DNA from: Emydura subglobosa
Taxonomy: Eukaryota; Chordata; Testudines; Chelidae
Assembly: GCA_007922225.1 (NCBI GenBank)
Contig: ML680037.1
Span: forward strand, 2,338,876-2,402,875
Direction: 5' to 3'
Length of the DNA stretch: 64,000 nucleotides
This document shows, piece after piece, positions 47,801-59,456 of the stretch. Made by a program: the position numbers and the translations under genes. Position 1 is the first letter of the stretch, and each line of letters opens with the position of its first letter. The notes beneath the pieces were generated by a model. It was not told the DNA's origin and did no database searches. It saw only the letters and a list, made by a program, of their open reading frames with translations.

Positions 47801-50800
47801 TTCAACAATATTGGGGTCCATGGGTAGGAGCAATCTTTACAAAAATGTAAATATCAAAACACCAGCAGAAGCTATTTTGGTTGGGACCACTCCCCTTTCT
47901 GGTTTAGGATTGCTCCTACCTTGTGTAAATTTGCAAACAATGGAAGAGAGAAAATACTTCTCTCCGGATGACCTTTAAGGGCCATCCATCTGCTCTAGTC
48001 CAAACAACAAGGTGCGGTTTAAGTCCTCTACATCAACTACCCCCAAAATAAGCAAGGGGATCGCTGTGCGGGGCAGAAGAGAGGCACATATATGCAACCA
48101 TTGCAAGGGACAGGGGAGCATGTACTTTTTTATGCAACTGAGGAACTCATGCAATGGCATAACCTAGTTCTCACCTCATTAATTTCAGTAGGTTCATTCA
48201 TGTGATTAAAATTATGCATATCCATAATTATATCGCTGAACTGAGGTATTTAAACCCTAAATAAAACTATATACAGTATTATTATGGAACAGGACAAGAA
48301 AAGGATCATCATATAGAATCTGACTACCTCTTTCAACTGTTCTGTCTGACAGAGGGAAATATTGAGATCAAGAGAGCAGTGACTGAGATGTGGAGATCAA
48401 GACAGCAGTGACTGAACTGGAGTGGAATCACATTGGATATATGCTGCTATGCTCTCTCAGTGCTTCCCTTAAGAGGACTCACTCTACACATACTGCTGAA
48501 CAAATGCTACAAGGACCTTACTCTAAGGAAGTTATATATAGAACTCAGACCTCTCATTGCTTTGTTGGAGAAGCTGAAGAATTTGACTCTCATGCAGTTG
48601 ATAGCATTGTCCTTAAACAAACAAACAAAAAACCATTTAGTATGTGGTAAAAAAGGCAGACTTATACAAAAATGGGATAGGTTATTTGTATTGCTTCTGC
48701 CTCATGATATTTACTATACTACACACATTTCATTCTCATTAGCTGGGAGGTATAAGGTGGCTTCATATTGGAAATAGGTTAGCTTCCTGCCCCCATTCCC
48801 CATCAGTGGTTTGTTATGGTCTAGGTATTTATCACAATACAGATACCTACTACAGGCTTGGCACCCCATTTTGCAATAGAAAAGAAGAAACCTAGGGCAC
48901 TACACTGATTTTGGGTTTAGCATATTTAAGATGCACACTAAACCCATACTGTAATTGTTACATTAATATCTTATGGGCAAAATTTCTCAAAGGCTATGAA
49001 GAACAAATCTTTTGGAAGAAGATTTTATGGTGGCTATTAAAAATTGATTCAGAAAAAGTTAGTTCTACATTATTTTATTTGCCTGCTGCTATATTATGTC
49101 CTGTGTTAGATATGTAGGAGGTCTTTTAGTTTAAATATAGCTGTGGAATGAATCTATTCTAACAATAACAGTCCACCAAAAAAAAATGTGGAAAGTTGGC
49201 TCAAACTATATGTATACCCCAAATAAAAAAACATTGGACGACCAAAATAATGCCACCATGGCTAAATAGAGTAAAAGAAGTGGTTAGAGACAAAAATGCA
49301 TCTTTTAAAAATTAGACGTCAAATCCTACTGAGGAAAACAGAAAGGAGCATAAACTCTGGCAAGTTCAAGTGTAAAAGTATAATTAGACAGGCCAGAGAA
49401 AAGAATTTGAAGAGCAACCAGCAAAAGACACTAAAACTAAACATCACATTTTCTTTAAATACATCAGAAGCAGGCTGCCTGCTAAACAAACAATCAATGA
49501 GGCCACTGCATGACTGAGGTGCAAAAGAAGAACTCAGGGAAGACAAGGCCATTGCAGGGAAGCTAAACGTGTTTTTTGCATCCATCTTCACTGCAGAGGA
49601 TGTGAGGGAGACTCCCACACCTGAACCAGTCTTTTTAGGTGACAAATCTGAGGAACTGATCCATATTGAGGTATTGATTGAGGAGGTTTTGAAACAAATT
49701 GATAAATTAAATAATAATAAGTCAAAAGGACTGGATGGTATTCACTCAAGAGTTCTGAAAGAACTCAAATATGAAAGTGCACAACTACTAACTGTGATAT
49801 GTAACCTGTTGCTTAAACCAGCTTCTGTAGCAGATGACTGGAAGATAGCTAACATAACATTGATTTAAAAAAAAAAGTCTCAAAAGATGATCCTGGTCAT
49901 TACAAATCTGTAAGCCTAATTTCAGTACTGAGCAAACTATAATAAAGAACTGAATTATCAGATACATAGATGAACACAGTATATTGAGGAAGAGTCAACA
50001 TGGCTTTTGTAAAGGGAAATCATGCTTCACCAATCTATTAGAATTCCTTGAGGTGTCAACAAACATGTGGACAAGGGTGATCCAGTCAATATATAGTGCA
50101 TTTGGATTTTAAGAAAGCCTTTGACAAAGTCCATCACCAAAAGCTCTTAAGCAAAGTAAGCAGTCATGAGATAAGAGGGAAGGTCCTCTCATAGATCAGT
50201 AATTGGTTATAAGATAGGAAACAAAGAGTGGAAATAAAGGGTCAGTTTTCACAGTGGACAGAAATAAATAGTGGGGTCCCTCAAAGATCCATACTGGGAA
50301 CAATACTGTTCAACATATTTACAATGATCTAGAAAAAGAAGTAAACAGTGAGGTGGTAAAGTTTGCCAATCATACAAAATTACTCAAGATAGTTAAGTCC
50401 AAAGCTGACTGCAAAGTGTAACAGAGGGATCACCCAAAACTGTGTGACTGGGTAACAAAACGGCAGATGAAATTCAATGTTGATAAATGCAAAGTAATGC
50501 ACTTTGAATAACAATCTCAACTATACATACAAAATGATGGGGTCTAAATTAGCTGTTACCACTCAAGAAAGAGACATTGGAGTCATCACAGATAATTCTC
50601 TGAAACCATCTGCTCAATGGGCAGTGGCAATCAAAAAACATAACAGAATGTTAGGAAACATTTGGAAAGGGATAGATAATAATGCCACTATATAAATCCA
50701 TAGTGCACCCACTCCCTGAATACTGTGTGTAATTCCGGTAACCCTATCCCAAAAAAAGATATATTAGAATAAAAAAAAGTACAGAGAAGGGCAACAAAAA

Positions 50801-52078
50801 TGATTAAGGGTATGGAACAGCTTCCATATGATGAGAAATTAAAAAGACTGGGACTGTTCAGCTTAGAAAAGAGACGACTAAGGGGGGATATGACAGAGGT
50901 CTATAAAATCATGAATGGTGTGGAGAAACTGAATCAGGAAGTGTTGTTTACCCTGTCACATAACACAAGAACCAGGGGTCACCGAATAAAATTAATAGGC
51001 AGCCGGTTTAAAGCAAACAAAGTATTTTCTTCATACAATGCATAGTCAAACCTATGAAACCTCTTGCCAGGGGAAACTGTGAAGACCAAAAGTCTAACTG
51101 GGTTCAAAAAAAGAATTCGATAAGGTCATGAAGGATAAGTCCATCAGTGGCTATTACTCAAGATGGTCAGGGATGCAACACCATGTTTTGGGTGTCCCTA
51201 ATTCTCCAACTACCAGAAGCTTCGACTGGACGACACATGATGGATTACTTGATAAATTGCACTTTTCTGTTCTTTTCCTCTGAAGCATCTGTCACCAGCC
51301 ACTGGTGGAAGACAGTATACTGGGTTAGATGGACCATTGCTCTGACACAGCATGGACATTCTTATTTTTAGAAAATTGGTTTTACATTATTTTATTTGCA
51401 TGCTGTCATGCTGCTATGTTATGTCGTGTGTGACATATGTAGGTTTTTTTTAATTTTAGATATGGTTAGAATAGATTTATTTCACTGCAATGACAATCCA
51501 CGGAAAAAAAAATCCACAAAAAGGTTTTGTGGATTTTTTATGCTTTTAAAAAACTTTTGTATGGTTTTTATATATTTTATTAAGAGTTCATTAAAAAAAA
51601 TGAAAGGCTTGAGCTGGGCACAGGGAATTCTTGTCGCAGAGGATAGCATTTCAACTTGCTGCTGGTGGCAAAAAAAATTTTTTAGCTGCTGAACAAATCA
51701 ACCCACCAATGCTTTTTAAGGGATTAGAAATGCCCTTTGGGACTTTCCTCTTCCATGTGATGGCTATCAGGAAATAGAAGATCTATCTACATCTGGAAAG
51801 GTCAGCTGTTTAAATGATAATTAATAACTTTAAAATGTACATAATTTTCTTCACACTTGTCAAAGAATCAGATTTTACTACTGTGTATCTAGTGAAATAT
51901 ACAGAAGCTCTCAGTATTTCGCTGTGAAATGAATTTTTTAATAGCCAGTAATAATATTTTAAATAGAGAGATTTACACTGCTAAATTGAACCCCCCTGAA
52001 AATAGAATAAATAATGAAAATGCATACAGACCCTTAACTAGAACAATGTTACTTGGATCACTATAGTAGCATGTATAC
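44831..52078 (-). other. MSANTD3: MSANTD3 intron between coding exons
   Basis: A 7,248-base phase-1 intron. It has a GTATAC donor at 52078 and a TTTTTCAG acceptor at 44831. It holds a CR1 LINE (49270-51372, opposite strand) and otherwise AT-rich sequence. An AAAC microsatellite is at about 48616-48632. Frames of up to 118 codons (45952-46308, 48433-48777) are not recognised and lack splice context. Confidence 0.9.
49270..51372 (+). mobile_element. CR1 LINE, 5'-truncated, in MSANTD3 intron
   Basis: The copy covers the reverse-transcriptase part of CR1 ORF2 to the 3' end and runs antisense to MSANTD3. The frame at 49569-49868 contains FFASIFTAEDVRETPTPEP, then KGLDGIHSRVLKEL and NLLLKPASVADDWK, which are typical CR1 RT motifs. 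Further on come DLHLDFKKAFDKV-like and QRSILGTILF-like blocks in changing frames. The catalytic block, normally FADDT, reads FANHT at 50361-50375, losing both Asp residues. The frame at 50800-51045 has KRLGLFSLEKRRLRGDMTE and YKIMNGVEKLN, the C-terminal CR1 signature. It is not active. Confidence 0.85.
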
Positions 52079-52527
52079 CTTGGTTAGAAGCATCAGGTTG
52101 ATATTCAGAATCTTCTTCTGGTGGACTCTGTAAAAAATACATTTGCTCAGGCATCATGCTGGCAATCTTCTCTTTCCCTATGATGTGAGTATTTATAAGT
52201 GGGCTAATACTTCTTTTTACTTTCTCCCGTCTTTCATGTGCCATTATCTTTTTTGTCCGTGCCTTGATATTTTCCCAGCATTTCTTTAACTGCTTGAAAT
52301 CTCGTAGTGATACACTAGGTTGAGAATTATATTCATGGGCAAGTGCTTGCCAAGTACGTTGTTTCAATGCAATAGTTCTTGCATCACTTTTTTTACACTC
52401 AAGTACATATTTATATTTTTCAACTAATGCAAGCAGCACACTCTTTTCCACTTCTGAGAAGTATTTAGCAGGTTTTATTATTTCGTTGTTTTGCATTTTC
52501 TACTGTTTCTCCACGAAGCCAAAAATC
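52079..52527 (-). CDS. MSANTD3: MSANTD3, first coding exon (Myb/SANT-like domain)
   Basis: On the minus strand a TTTGTTTTCATAG acceptor is followed by 31 untranslated bases and the ATG at 52496; A at -3 gives a favourable start context. The coding part, 52496-52079, specifies residues 1-139 and one base of codon 140, ending at AACCAAG before a GTATAC donor. It starts [21 protein letters not shown] Myb/SANT-like DNA-binding domain spans about residues 13-90, with Trp49 and Trp74 as expected core aromatics, followed by a basic patch ([10 protein letters not shown]). MSANTD3 is a small nuclear protein whose targets are poorly known; DNA binding is inferred from the domain. MSANTD-type domains resemble Myb-like proteins of PIF/Harbinger transposons, implying transposon ancestry. 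Spliced to 44830-44421 it gives 275 residues, equal to the human length. The frame after the donor ([13 protein letters not shown]) is intron. Confidence 0.96.
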
Positions 52528-52914
52528 CTATGAAAACAAAATGTAAAAACAAGTAAGGATTGGTTGTTCATTCTGGCAGCAAATAATTATATATCAGCAA
52601 AAGGTTCCAAAATTATACTTTCAGTTAACAATTTCTAAAGCTGTAATTTTAAAAGGCCTTCTTTTACATGATAGCTGAATAAAATGATGGGATAACTAGA
52701 CAAAATATTCAGGTTATCTATAGTGTAAATATCAGCTATTATACACCACCACCTAGCTAAATTGTTATGTAAAAAGCACATGATACAAGATAAGCTTCCC
52801 ACCTTGATTATGATTGGCAGGCCAGGGATGCCATCCCCTGTACCATTAAATAACTATGTGTAACTATGAAAGTATTTAACTTATAGAAATAATTTATTTA
52901 AAAGGGATATATAG
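52528..52914. other. Upstream intron of MSANTD3, nothing recognised
   Basis: AT-rich sequence immediately upstream of the coding exon. The good acceptor at 52528 means it belongs to an intron whose 5' non-coding exon is farther upstream. No feature is visible. Confidence 0.55.
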
Positions 52915-53165
52915 AAGGTCATTTATGCCATCCCCTCTTCATTCCAGCAAGTGAGATTTTAAAATCATTACTGCATAACTGCTGGATGAATGTCTAAATC
53001 TAGCCTTGAATAGCTCCAATGAAAGTGATTCCTACAACCTCTTTCACAGCTGGTTTCCTTGCTTATCTAATGGTTATAAAGTTTTGCCTAAAATTTAACA
53101 TACATTTTCCCTTCAGCACTTTAAGACAATTATTTTTGTTCCATCCTTGCTGATTGAAAATAATC
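52915..53165 (-). mobile_element. CR1 LINE 3' fragment, old
   Basis: Phrases AAGGTCATTTATGCCATCCC, TCTAAATCTAGCCTTGAATA, AGCTCCAATGAAAGTGATTC, and the later TTTGCCTAAAATTTAACATA are the diverged reverse complement of the CR1 3' region. It lies upstream of MSANTD3 on the same strand as the gene. Confidence 0.6.
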
Positions 53166-53573
53166 AGTCTCTATCCTCTTCCCAACATATCTTTCCATAT
53201 TAGTAAAAATACATTGTTCTAAAGTAATAGTGCAAATTATAATAGCCCAATTATAAGATGTAGTGTTTTGTGCTTGTTATAATTTTTATAAAAGTAGTCA
53301 TAAGATTTTTTAAACACAATCAAATATCTTGAAATGTATTCATTTATTGTAATTTTCTTTTAGTTGATATGTTTTCCCCCTTAAGCGTTCTAAGTCACTC
53401 AGTCTGATTTCATTCTACAATATTATAGGACAGATAATTCTGCCTTTCTACAGAAAGCCCTATTGGAGGGCAAAAGCTACTTGGAAAAATATCATGAGGT
53501 TAGGAAGAGACAGGTTTGAACCAGTAGACTTCAGTGCATTTATGCGGTAGGCAAGCCTCTCTGGGTAGGTCTA
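53166..53573. other. AT-rich spacer, nothing recognised
   Basis: Low-complexity AT-rich sequence without frames or recognisable repeat, ending at the Harbinger left terminus. Confidence 0.55.
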
Positions 53574-54899
53574 CACTGCAATATAAACCAGGGTTTGGAT
53601 TCAGGTTTAAGCCCAAACCCACATTCCAGCCACACACAAATCTGTCTGACTCAGGTCAGTAAGCTATCAGGACCTGGACCTAGGACCCAGTTGGGGTGGG
53701 TCTGAGCCAGTCTCTAAACTATAATCTTGCAGCATGGATGCAGCATGGACACAGCTTGGGCCTGATTCACCAGACTCATGTCCTGAAAGTCCACCAACAC
53801 TATATCCCACAGTCCCATGGGCCAGTGTTCCTTGGCCTTTCTGTCCATCACTAGCCAATCAATTCACAGGAAACAGAAGCCACTCCCCCTCCCCCGGTTC
53901 ACGTACAGGTGCTCGGCCTTTAAACAGAGTGAAACAAGTCACGTGTTAGCTATGGCGACTGAGCCGAGCACGCTGCTTTCTGGTCACGGGACCACAGTCA
54001 GACTCTGGTAAATCTCTGGTGTGACGAGAGCAAGCTGTTCAATTTCAGTGAGAGAGCCAGAAATGACCATGTATACCCAGAAATACTGCAGAAGCTGGCA
54101 GCACTGGGGTGCGCTCTTTATTATGAGTCCAGGCAGTCCCTGTGGTATGTGTATAATCCATGTGTGCAGTATAAGAGTCCATATTGTTGGTGTGTGTGTG
54201 TGCATGTAGTCCATAGACAGCTGTATCCAAGCAGGTTGATGAGCCATAGGTGCATCAGGGTAACTGCACGAATGCAGACAGCTTTCAGCAGCTTACAGGG
54301 AGGCAGTAATCCATGTGCAAACTAGCGCAGCATCTTGTTGATTTCCTCACGTATTTTCATCCAAGTTTGCTGATAGTTGCAAACTTTTCCTATATTAGGC
54401 ACACCAGATGGGAGTCACATTTTGGGCAAAGGCACACTTTCTGGGCCTTCCTCTGTAGGTCACCAGCGCATTCCCCTTGTAGATGTGTTGGTCAGACACC
54501 ATAAGCTTAAAAAACCTCTTTAGCATACACAGCTGGCTTGACCCAGGTAGCTTGTGGCAGAATAACCCTTTGCCATTCAGGAACCTCCAGAATTGTTAGG
54601 TCTCTAGAATGTCGAATGCTTGAAATGATTATGAAATCACAGGTAGTAAACAATGACAAGTGGCATCAACCTCCCTCCTTCCTGAGGCTGAAACTGTCCA
54701 CAATTTTTAAAGATATTGATTGCAAATTTCACCTTACCATTATGTGTGACGGTTTTACACTCTGCTTAATTTTCATGTGTGTCCATGGAGTGTCTGGGAA
54801 CTAAAACGTTGCTCTCAGAATATCGCACTCTTTTACAAAGTATCATTTTTTGGCTTTGAGATTTCAAAGACACTTTTGCTGATGATGTAGCGAACCTTT

Positions 54900-55500
54900 T
54901 CTGAAACACTGACACAATAATGTACTGTTTCATTTCTGTTTTCAGGCTCTTCTACCGCTGCAGGACAGCCACACTCCAGCAGAAGCCTGGGGTGTCACAT
55001 TGTCACGATGCAGTCAAAGAGGAAGCGTGTTCACAACGACTTCAGGGTGCACATTCCGGACAGGGCCAGCCAGCATTTACAGTACCAGGAGGAGAAGGAT
55101 TCACAATAAGTTGAAAGACAGAATGTGATGAGAGACTTTCAGTGCAGTTCCTTCAGCAGGAACATCACTCGAGTGAGGAAGACAGAGCACAGCAGAAAGA
55201 CCTGTTTGAGAGGTGCTTGTGCTAATGGTTGGAAGAGTGTAGGCTTCTGCTCCACCTACACCTCGTGGGCCAGCACCATGCCCAGCATCCCCTGCAGGCT
55301 GCATGTCCTGCAGAACCCATTGGATAATTCTGTGGCTGGGTGGCCCACGCAACCAGGACTGAATACTAGTTGGACTAGGCAAACATACTCCATGTAACCC
55401 TCAACCCCTGTGCAGTCTTCCACGCCTCTGCAACAGTGCCAAGGGCAAGCAAAATACACTAGATGGGCAAAGGAGTACAGGGAACAGGGGACATTCTGAA
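54900..55500 (+). pseudogene. Possible Myb-like partner ORF of the Harbinger element
   Basis: Autonomous PIF/Harbinger elements carry a Myb-like ORF besides the transposase, often on the opposite strand. This area is opposite to the transposase and more GC-rich than its flanks, with short frames at 54920-55114 and 55125-55397 interrupted by stops. A readable tail around 55300-55500 follows a tryptophan-rich patch (WIIL, WLGG). The domain itself cannot be read with confidence, so this assignment is mainly from position. Confidence 0.35.
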
Positions 55501-55929
55501 GCAAGGAATCTTTTTTTTATTTTTGGCAGTGGTTTCACTGCTTTGGCACTGGACACTGTTTGAAATATGCACTTTTTTATTTCTATTTTGGTCATTTCAC
55601 GGCAACTGGCCTTCTTAGACATTTTTTAAAATAGTCATTTTTAATACAGTCATGTTAACATATAATAGCTTTAAATTCATTAACAGTTTATTACCATCAC
55701 TACAGATGAACTACAGAACATGGGCATTCCAAAGAATAAAGATTAAACCATGAGGCGGCATAACTGGGAAGTCATATGCAACAAGATGTCTCAATATATC
55801 CCTTCAGATCCAAGAAGTTCATCTCCGCCCTAGGAAATGCATAAGAACCAGCATCCACCCCACCATAGACTAAGCAGTCATTCCATCCATAATTGCATAC
55901 CGTGATAGTATTACATTTATTGTTGATAT

Positions 55930-57301
55930 TGCTGTACAGATACACTGATAAACATAGTACTCTCTCTCAGCCATTGGTCTATGGAAGGCCATAATGTGGG
56001 CGCACAAGGCATTCCTGATTTCTGTTGCACTTTCTGATTGAGTGTACAGGTCCAGAAATCCATTACCGTCAAGAGTCCACTCTCAATGAAGTGGCTCATC
56101 TTTGGGTGCACAAAGATCGTGAAGAGCACAGCAAAACACAGTAATGCAGACAGCATTGACAACACTGGAATCTAAACAGTTCTGTGATCAGCATCAGCAG
56201 GATCTCAATCTGCCAAATGCACTTTCAACCACCCACTGAGAGTGTGATTAAACCTTCTTTTGCCCAGGCTTCTGAGATCAGGGTACGGATTCATAGCCCA
56301 AGGCAAATGGGGGGTTGCAGGTGCTGCAGCAGGGACAATTATTCCATTTGGTAGGTATAGTTTCTCAGCCTGTCCATGAAGATAAACTCCAGATTGGAGT
56401 TATCATGCACTTTGCCAGGGCAGCCTACGTTGGCATCCATGAATCAGCCTCTGTGGTTGACAGGGGCCTGCATAAAATAGAGAAGTGCCCTTTGCAGTTT
56501 ATGTACTCATGTGCTTCTTGAGGATGGCAAACTATGGGCACATGAATCCCATCAATGGCCCCTGCACAGTTTGGAAACCCCATTCTCTCTAAACCAGCAG
56601 TTATTTCAGGGACATAGTTTATTCCTATCACAGCTGATTGCCTCTAAAACCTCCACTTCCCTCACAGCCCTCACAGCCAATTTGCTAACACCAAACTGGT
56701 TAGCAATGGACCTGTAGCAGTTAGGAGTAACCAGCTTCCAGACGCTAATAGCAACCCGTTTCTGGACCAACATGGCCTCTCTCATGCCTGTGTCAGGACA
56801 AACTGTTCCCAAAGCTCCAAAAACATAGCTCTCTCCATGCAAAAGTTCTGGACCTACTGCTAGTCATCCAAGGTCTGCATGATGATGTGATCCCATCTGG
56901 CTGTGCTTGTGGCCCTGCTCCACAAGCACTAATCTACACAGGGGGCATTAGCAGCTATACTGAGAATCATGGGCAGCACCAGCCAGTTGGAGTCTGTCAT
57001 GTGCGTATCGTCCTCCTCCACTGAGAGGTGCCTTTGATAGGTCAGAAAATGCTGCCAAAATGTCCACTGGCCTCTCGTGGATGCTCTGCCCATTTCCTAA
57101 ACAGAAGTGAAAGCATGCCTCATCCAACTTACTGGCTCTGGTTGACAGGAGAATGCAGACCCAAAAGACAGCTTGGTGTTGGCAGGCTGAGACTACTTCC
57201 TGTAAAGTGCCATGGTATGGACAGTCAGGTTTTCCCACAGAGCACCATGAATGAAGGGCTAGAGCTGCTACAGCAGGGGAGGGTGCCAGAAAGCCTGGCA
57301 T
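55930..57301 (-). pseudogene. Harbinger (HARBI1-like) DDE transposase, broken
   Basis: On the minus strand the frame at 56842-56606 contains QKRVAISVWKLVTPNCYRSI and NQFGVSKLAVRAVREVEVLE, the helix-turn-helix region of Harbinger transposases. Next, 56631-56425 has MGFPNCAGAIDGIHVPI, with the first catalytic Asp in its GAIDG context, then HEYINCKGHFSI. Downstream and in shifted frames come GKVHDNSNLEF (second Asp) and a C-terminal stretch (EIRNALCAHIMAFHRPMAE) near 56010-55950. Several stops and frameshifts show it cannot make a transposase. The N-terminal frame 57301-56948 is not recognised. Confidence 0.85.
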
Positions 57302-57415
57302 AGGCTGGTTTGACTCTGGTTTGTAAAGTGCAGTGTGGATGCATGAGCATGGGTGTGAGAAATTCTAAACCAGAGTCACTGATCAAGGTGGACAGTTAAA
57401 CATGGGCTTAAAAAT

Positions 57416-58888
57416 TAGGGATGTAAATTTTGTTTTAAAAAGGTAACTGTTTAAACAATCCAAATTATATCGGTTAACCATTTAACCGCTATAACTGTGT
57501 GTCCCGTACACCCACTGCCCCCTCCCCTCAGCCCCCAGGTAGTGCTCCCAGCCCAGCTCCGTGTGGGACCCCTGTCTCAGATCCATGGTCCCTGGTATTC
57601 CACAGCAGGGTTCTTCGCAGCTCCTGCACCAGGGCCTCGGCCTCCCCAGGCAGCAGCAGCGCAGCCGGCTCCGCCATGGCCTGAGAACATTACCCCACTG
57701 TACACCCCTCCTCCAGTGGGTCTGGGAGTGGGCAGCAGCCATGAGAGCAGTTCTTCTTGCGCTGTGGGTGCGAGGGGCTGGGGGTTAGTACATGGGGTGT
57801 CCCCTGAGGGCTTTGAGCGACCTGCTGTCCTGGGGCAGGGAGGTGTTTCTTACATGCTTGGAGGAGACTCTGTTGCAGGGTCCAACTGCACACACTGGTG
57901 AGTAAATCCCTAGGGCCGGCGATGCGTGTGCGCTAGCGAGAGTGCCCGGTGGCAGAGGAGGGGTGAGGCGAGGTGGGTGCACAGGCAGCTAGCTCTGGGA
58001 AGTGCGTGCTAGACCGAGAGAAGGGGAGGGGGAGCTGGGGAGGGAGGCACGTGTGCAGGCTGGGACAGGGAGCCTGACCTGTGCCACCGGGAGCATAGCC
58101 GAGCTGAGCATTCTGGACCAATGCCAGGCCCACTGCAGCGTCCTCCTCCCCTCCGCTGTGTGGCTGCAGCGGGGCCTGGTGGGGGTAAGGCTTGGGCAGA
58201 GGCAGATCCCTGCCACATGACCAGCCCCCAGCAACCCTGCGGGGTGCACGGGTGTAAGTGACATGCGGGGAGGAGGCCAACGGAGGGCTGCACCTGCCCT
58301 GGGCACTCACTGCAGCTCAGCTGGCCATGCTGGCCCTCAAGCCCCCCCTTGGCATGCGACCCCCTCTCCTCCCGTGCTCCGCCACTGCTTCTGCTCCGAT
58401 ATCCTGAAAACTCCGTGCTGCCACACTCCCCAAAGGGTGCAGGTGTGGGGCAGGGGCCGCGAGAGCAGGAGCCTGCACATGCTCGGCCCGGCTTCGCGGG
58501 GACCCCCCCGTCTTGGACTGGTGGACTGGGTCCCCAGCATTCAGCAATGGGTGCTCTGCAGGGCCTTGGCCTCCCGGGTCTGCCATGGCCTGAGAGCCCA
58601 CACCGCTGTGTGTCCCCCCAGCAGATCCAGGCCTGGGTGGGGGGTAGAGGCCACAAGAGCAGAAGCCTGTACATGCCTGGCCTGGCTCCGCAGGGGACCC
58701 CGTCTCAAACCTGGGGCCATGGACCGGGTCCCTGGTGTTCCTCAGTGGGGTACTCTGCAGCGCCTGTACCAGGGCCGTCACTGTCATCATGTAGACCGAG
58801 AGCCTGCACTGCTGGTTAACTGATAAGTATTAGTCTGAATGGTAAGACTAATACTTATTGGTTAACCATTTAATATTTTACATCCCTA
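57416..58888. mobile_element. Non-autonomous hAT element, GC-rich, nested in Harbinger
   Basis: Terminal inverted repeats TAGGGATGTAAA at 57416 and TTTACATCCCTA ending at 58888 are perfect over 12 bases. They are flanked by TTAAAAAT (57408-57415) and TTAGAAAT (58889-58896), an 8-base target duplication with one mismatch, which identifies a hAT insertion. The 1,473-base element has AT-rich ends and a very GC-rich centre. The centre contains a degenerate tandem repeat with a period of about 195 bases (TCCGCAGGGGACCCCGTCTC at about 58687, TTCGCGGGGACCCCCCCGTC at about 58493, a further relative at about 57556). It encodes no recognisable transposase; its many long frames are due to GC richness. 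A subterminal hairpin lies at 58814-58867. Confidence 0.8.
58814..58867. repeat. Subterminal hairpin of the hAT element
   Basis: Arms 58814-58836 and 58845-58867 pair at 21 of 23 positions (GGTTAACTGATAAGTATTAG starts the left arm) around an 8-base loop. Subterminal repeats near one end of a hAT element may serve transposase binding; that role is inference. Confidence 0.7.
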
Positions 58889-58952
58889 TTAGAAATCTGT
58901 GCCTGCAGACTTGAGTCCCACAGCTCCAGGCTTACATTGCAGTGTAGAAATA

Positions 58953-59455
58953 TCTTCTATAGACGTTTCAGGTCCATGATCCTCCATTGGCGATACTGCT
59001 CAGACCTGGACTTCACTTTCACCAAAGGAAAAGGAGCATTGACAGTAAGAAATGGGAATCTGTACGCATTAGTTATGGAGTATTTTCCTGTGTGTTTGAC
59101 AGTTTTTGCTGCAAAAAGTATCTTTTCCCTTGTTATGTTCCTTCCCTGCTTAGCCACACTCCCTAAGACAATGTAGCCCCAAATAATTGTGAGGTTTACC
59201 CAGAGGAGGTTTTGTGCAGTCAGGAAAAAGAGGAATTGATGTTGCTTAAATTCAACCTACTCCTTTCATATCGTTTTAATCACAAAAGTAGGAGAGATAA
59301 GAGACCTATTAAGATATTTAGTTAATCTCCCTGCCAATCCAGTATTCTTCCCTACAACACTCACTCTAGTATTTTGTTCAGTGCACTAAGGCTTCCCCTA
59401 TTTCCCTTAAGAGATCATTCCAAAAAGGAATATACTTCACTGCAAAAAAGTTCCA
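58953..59455. other. Intergenic, nothing recognised
   Basis: A plus frame of 79 codons at 58937-59176 starts in the Harbinger end and has no domain. Nothing else is seen. Confidence 0.5.
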
Positions 59456-59456
59456 G

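Larger units (their letters stand above)
53574..58952. mobile_element. PIF/Harbinger transposon, decayed, with nested hAT
   Basis: The left end reads GTCTACACTGCAATATAAACC and the right end, reverse-complemented, CTACACTGCAATGTAAGCC, so the two form a terminal inverted repeat. A transposase lies on the minus strand (55930-57301), and a second, plus-strand coding area near 54900-55500 may be the Myb-like partner ORF. After subtracting the nested hAT element (57416-58888) the element is about 3.9 kb, normal for an autonomous Harbinger. The exact terminus and the 3-base target duplication are worn, so boundaries are approximate. A TG microsatellite lies inside at about 54190. Confidence 0.75.

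Noticed and set aside
57482..58823. Overlapping frames up to 221 codons
   Set aside because: They lie within the GC-rich tandem-repeat cargo of the hAT element and have no recognisable domain.
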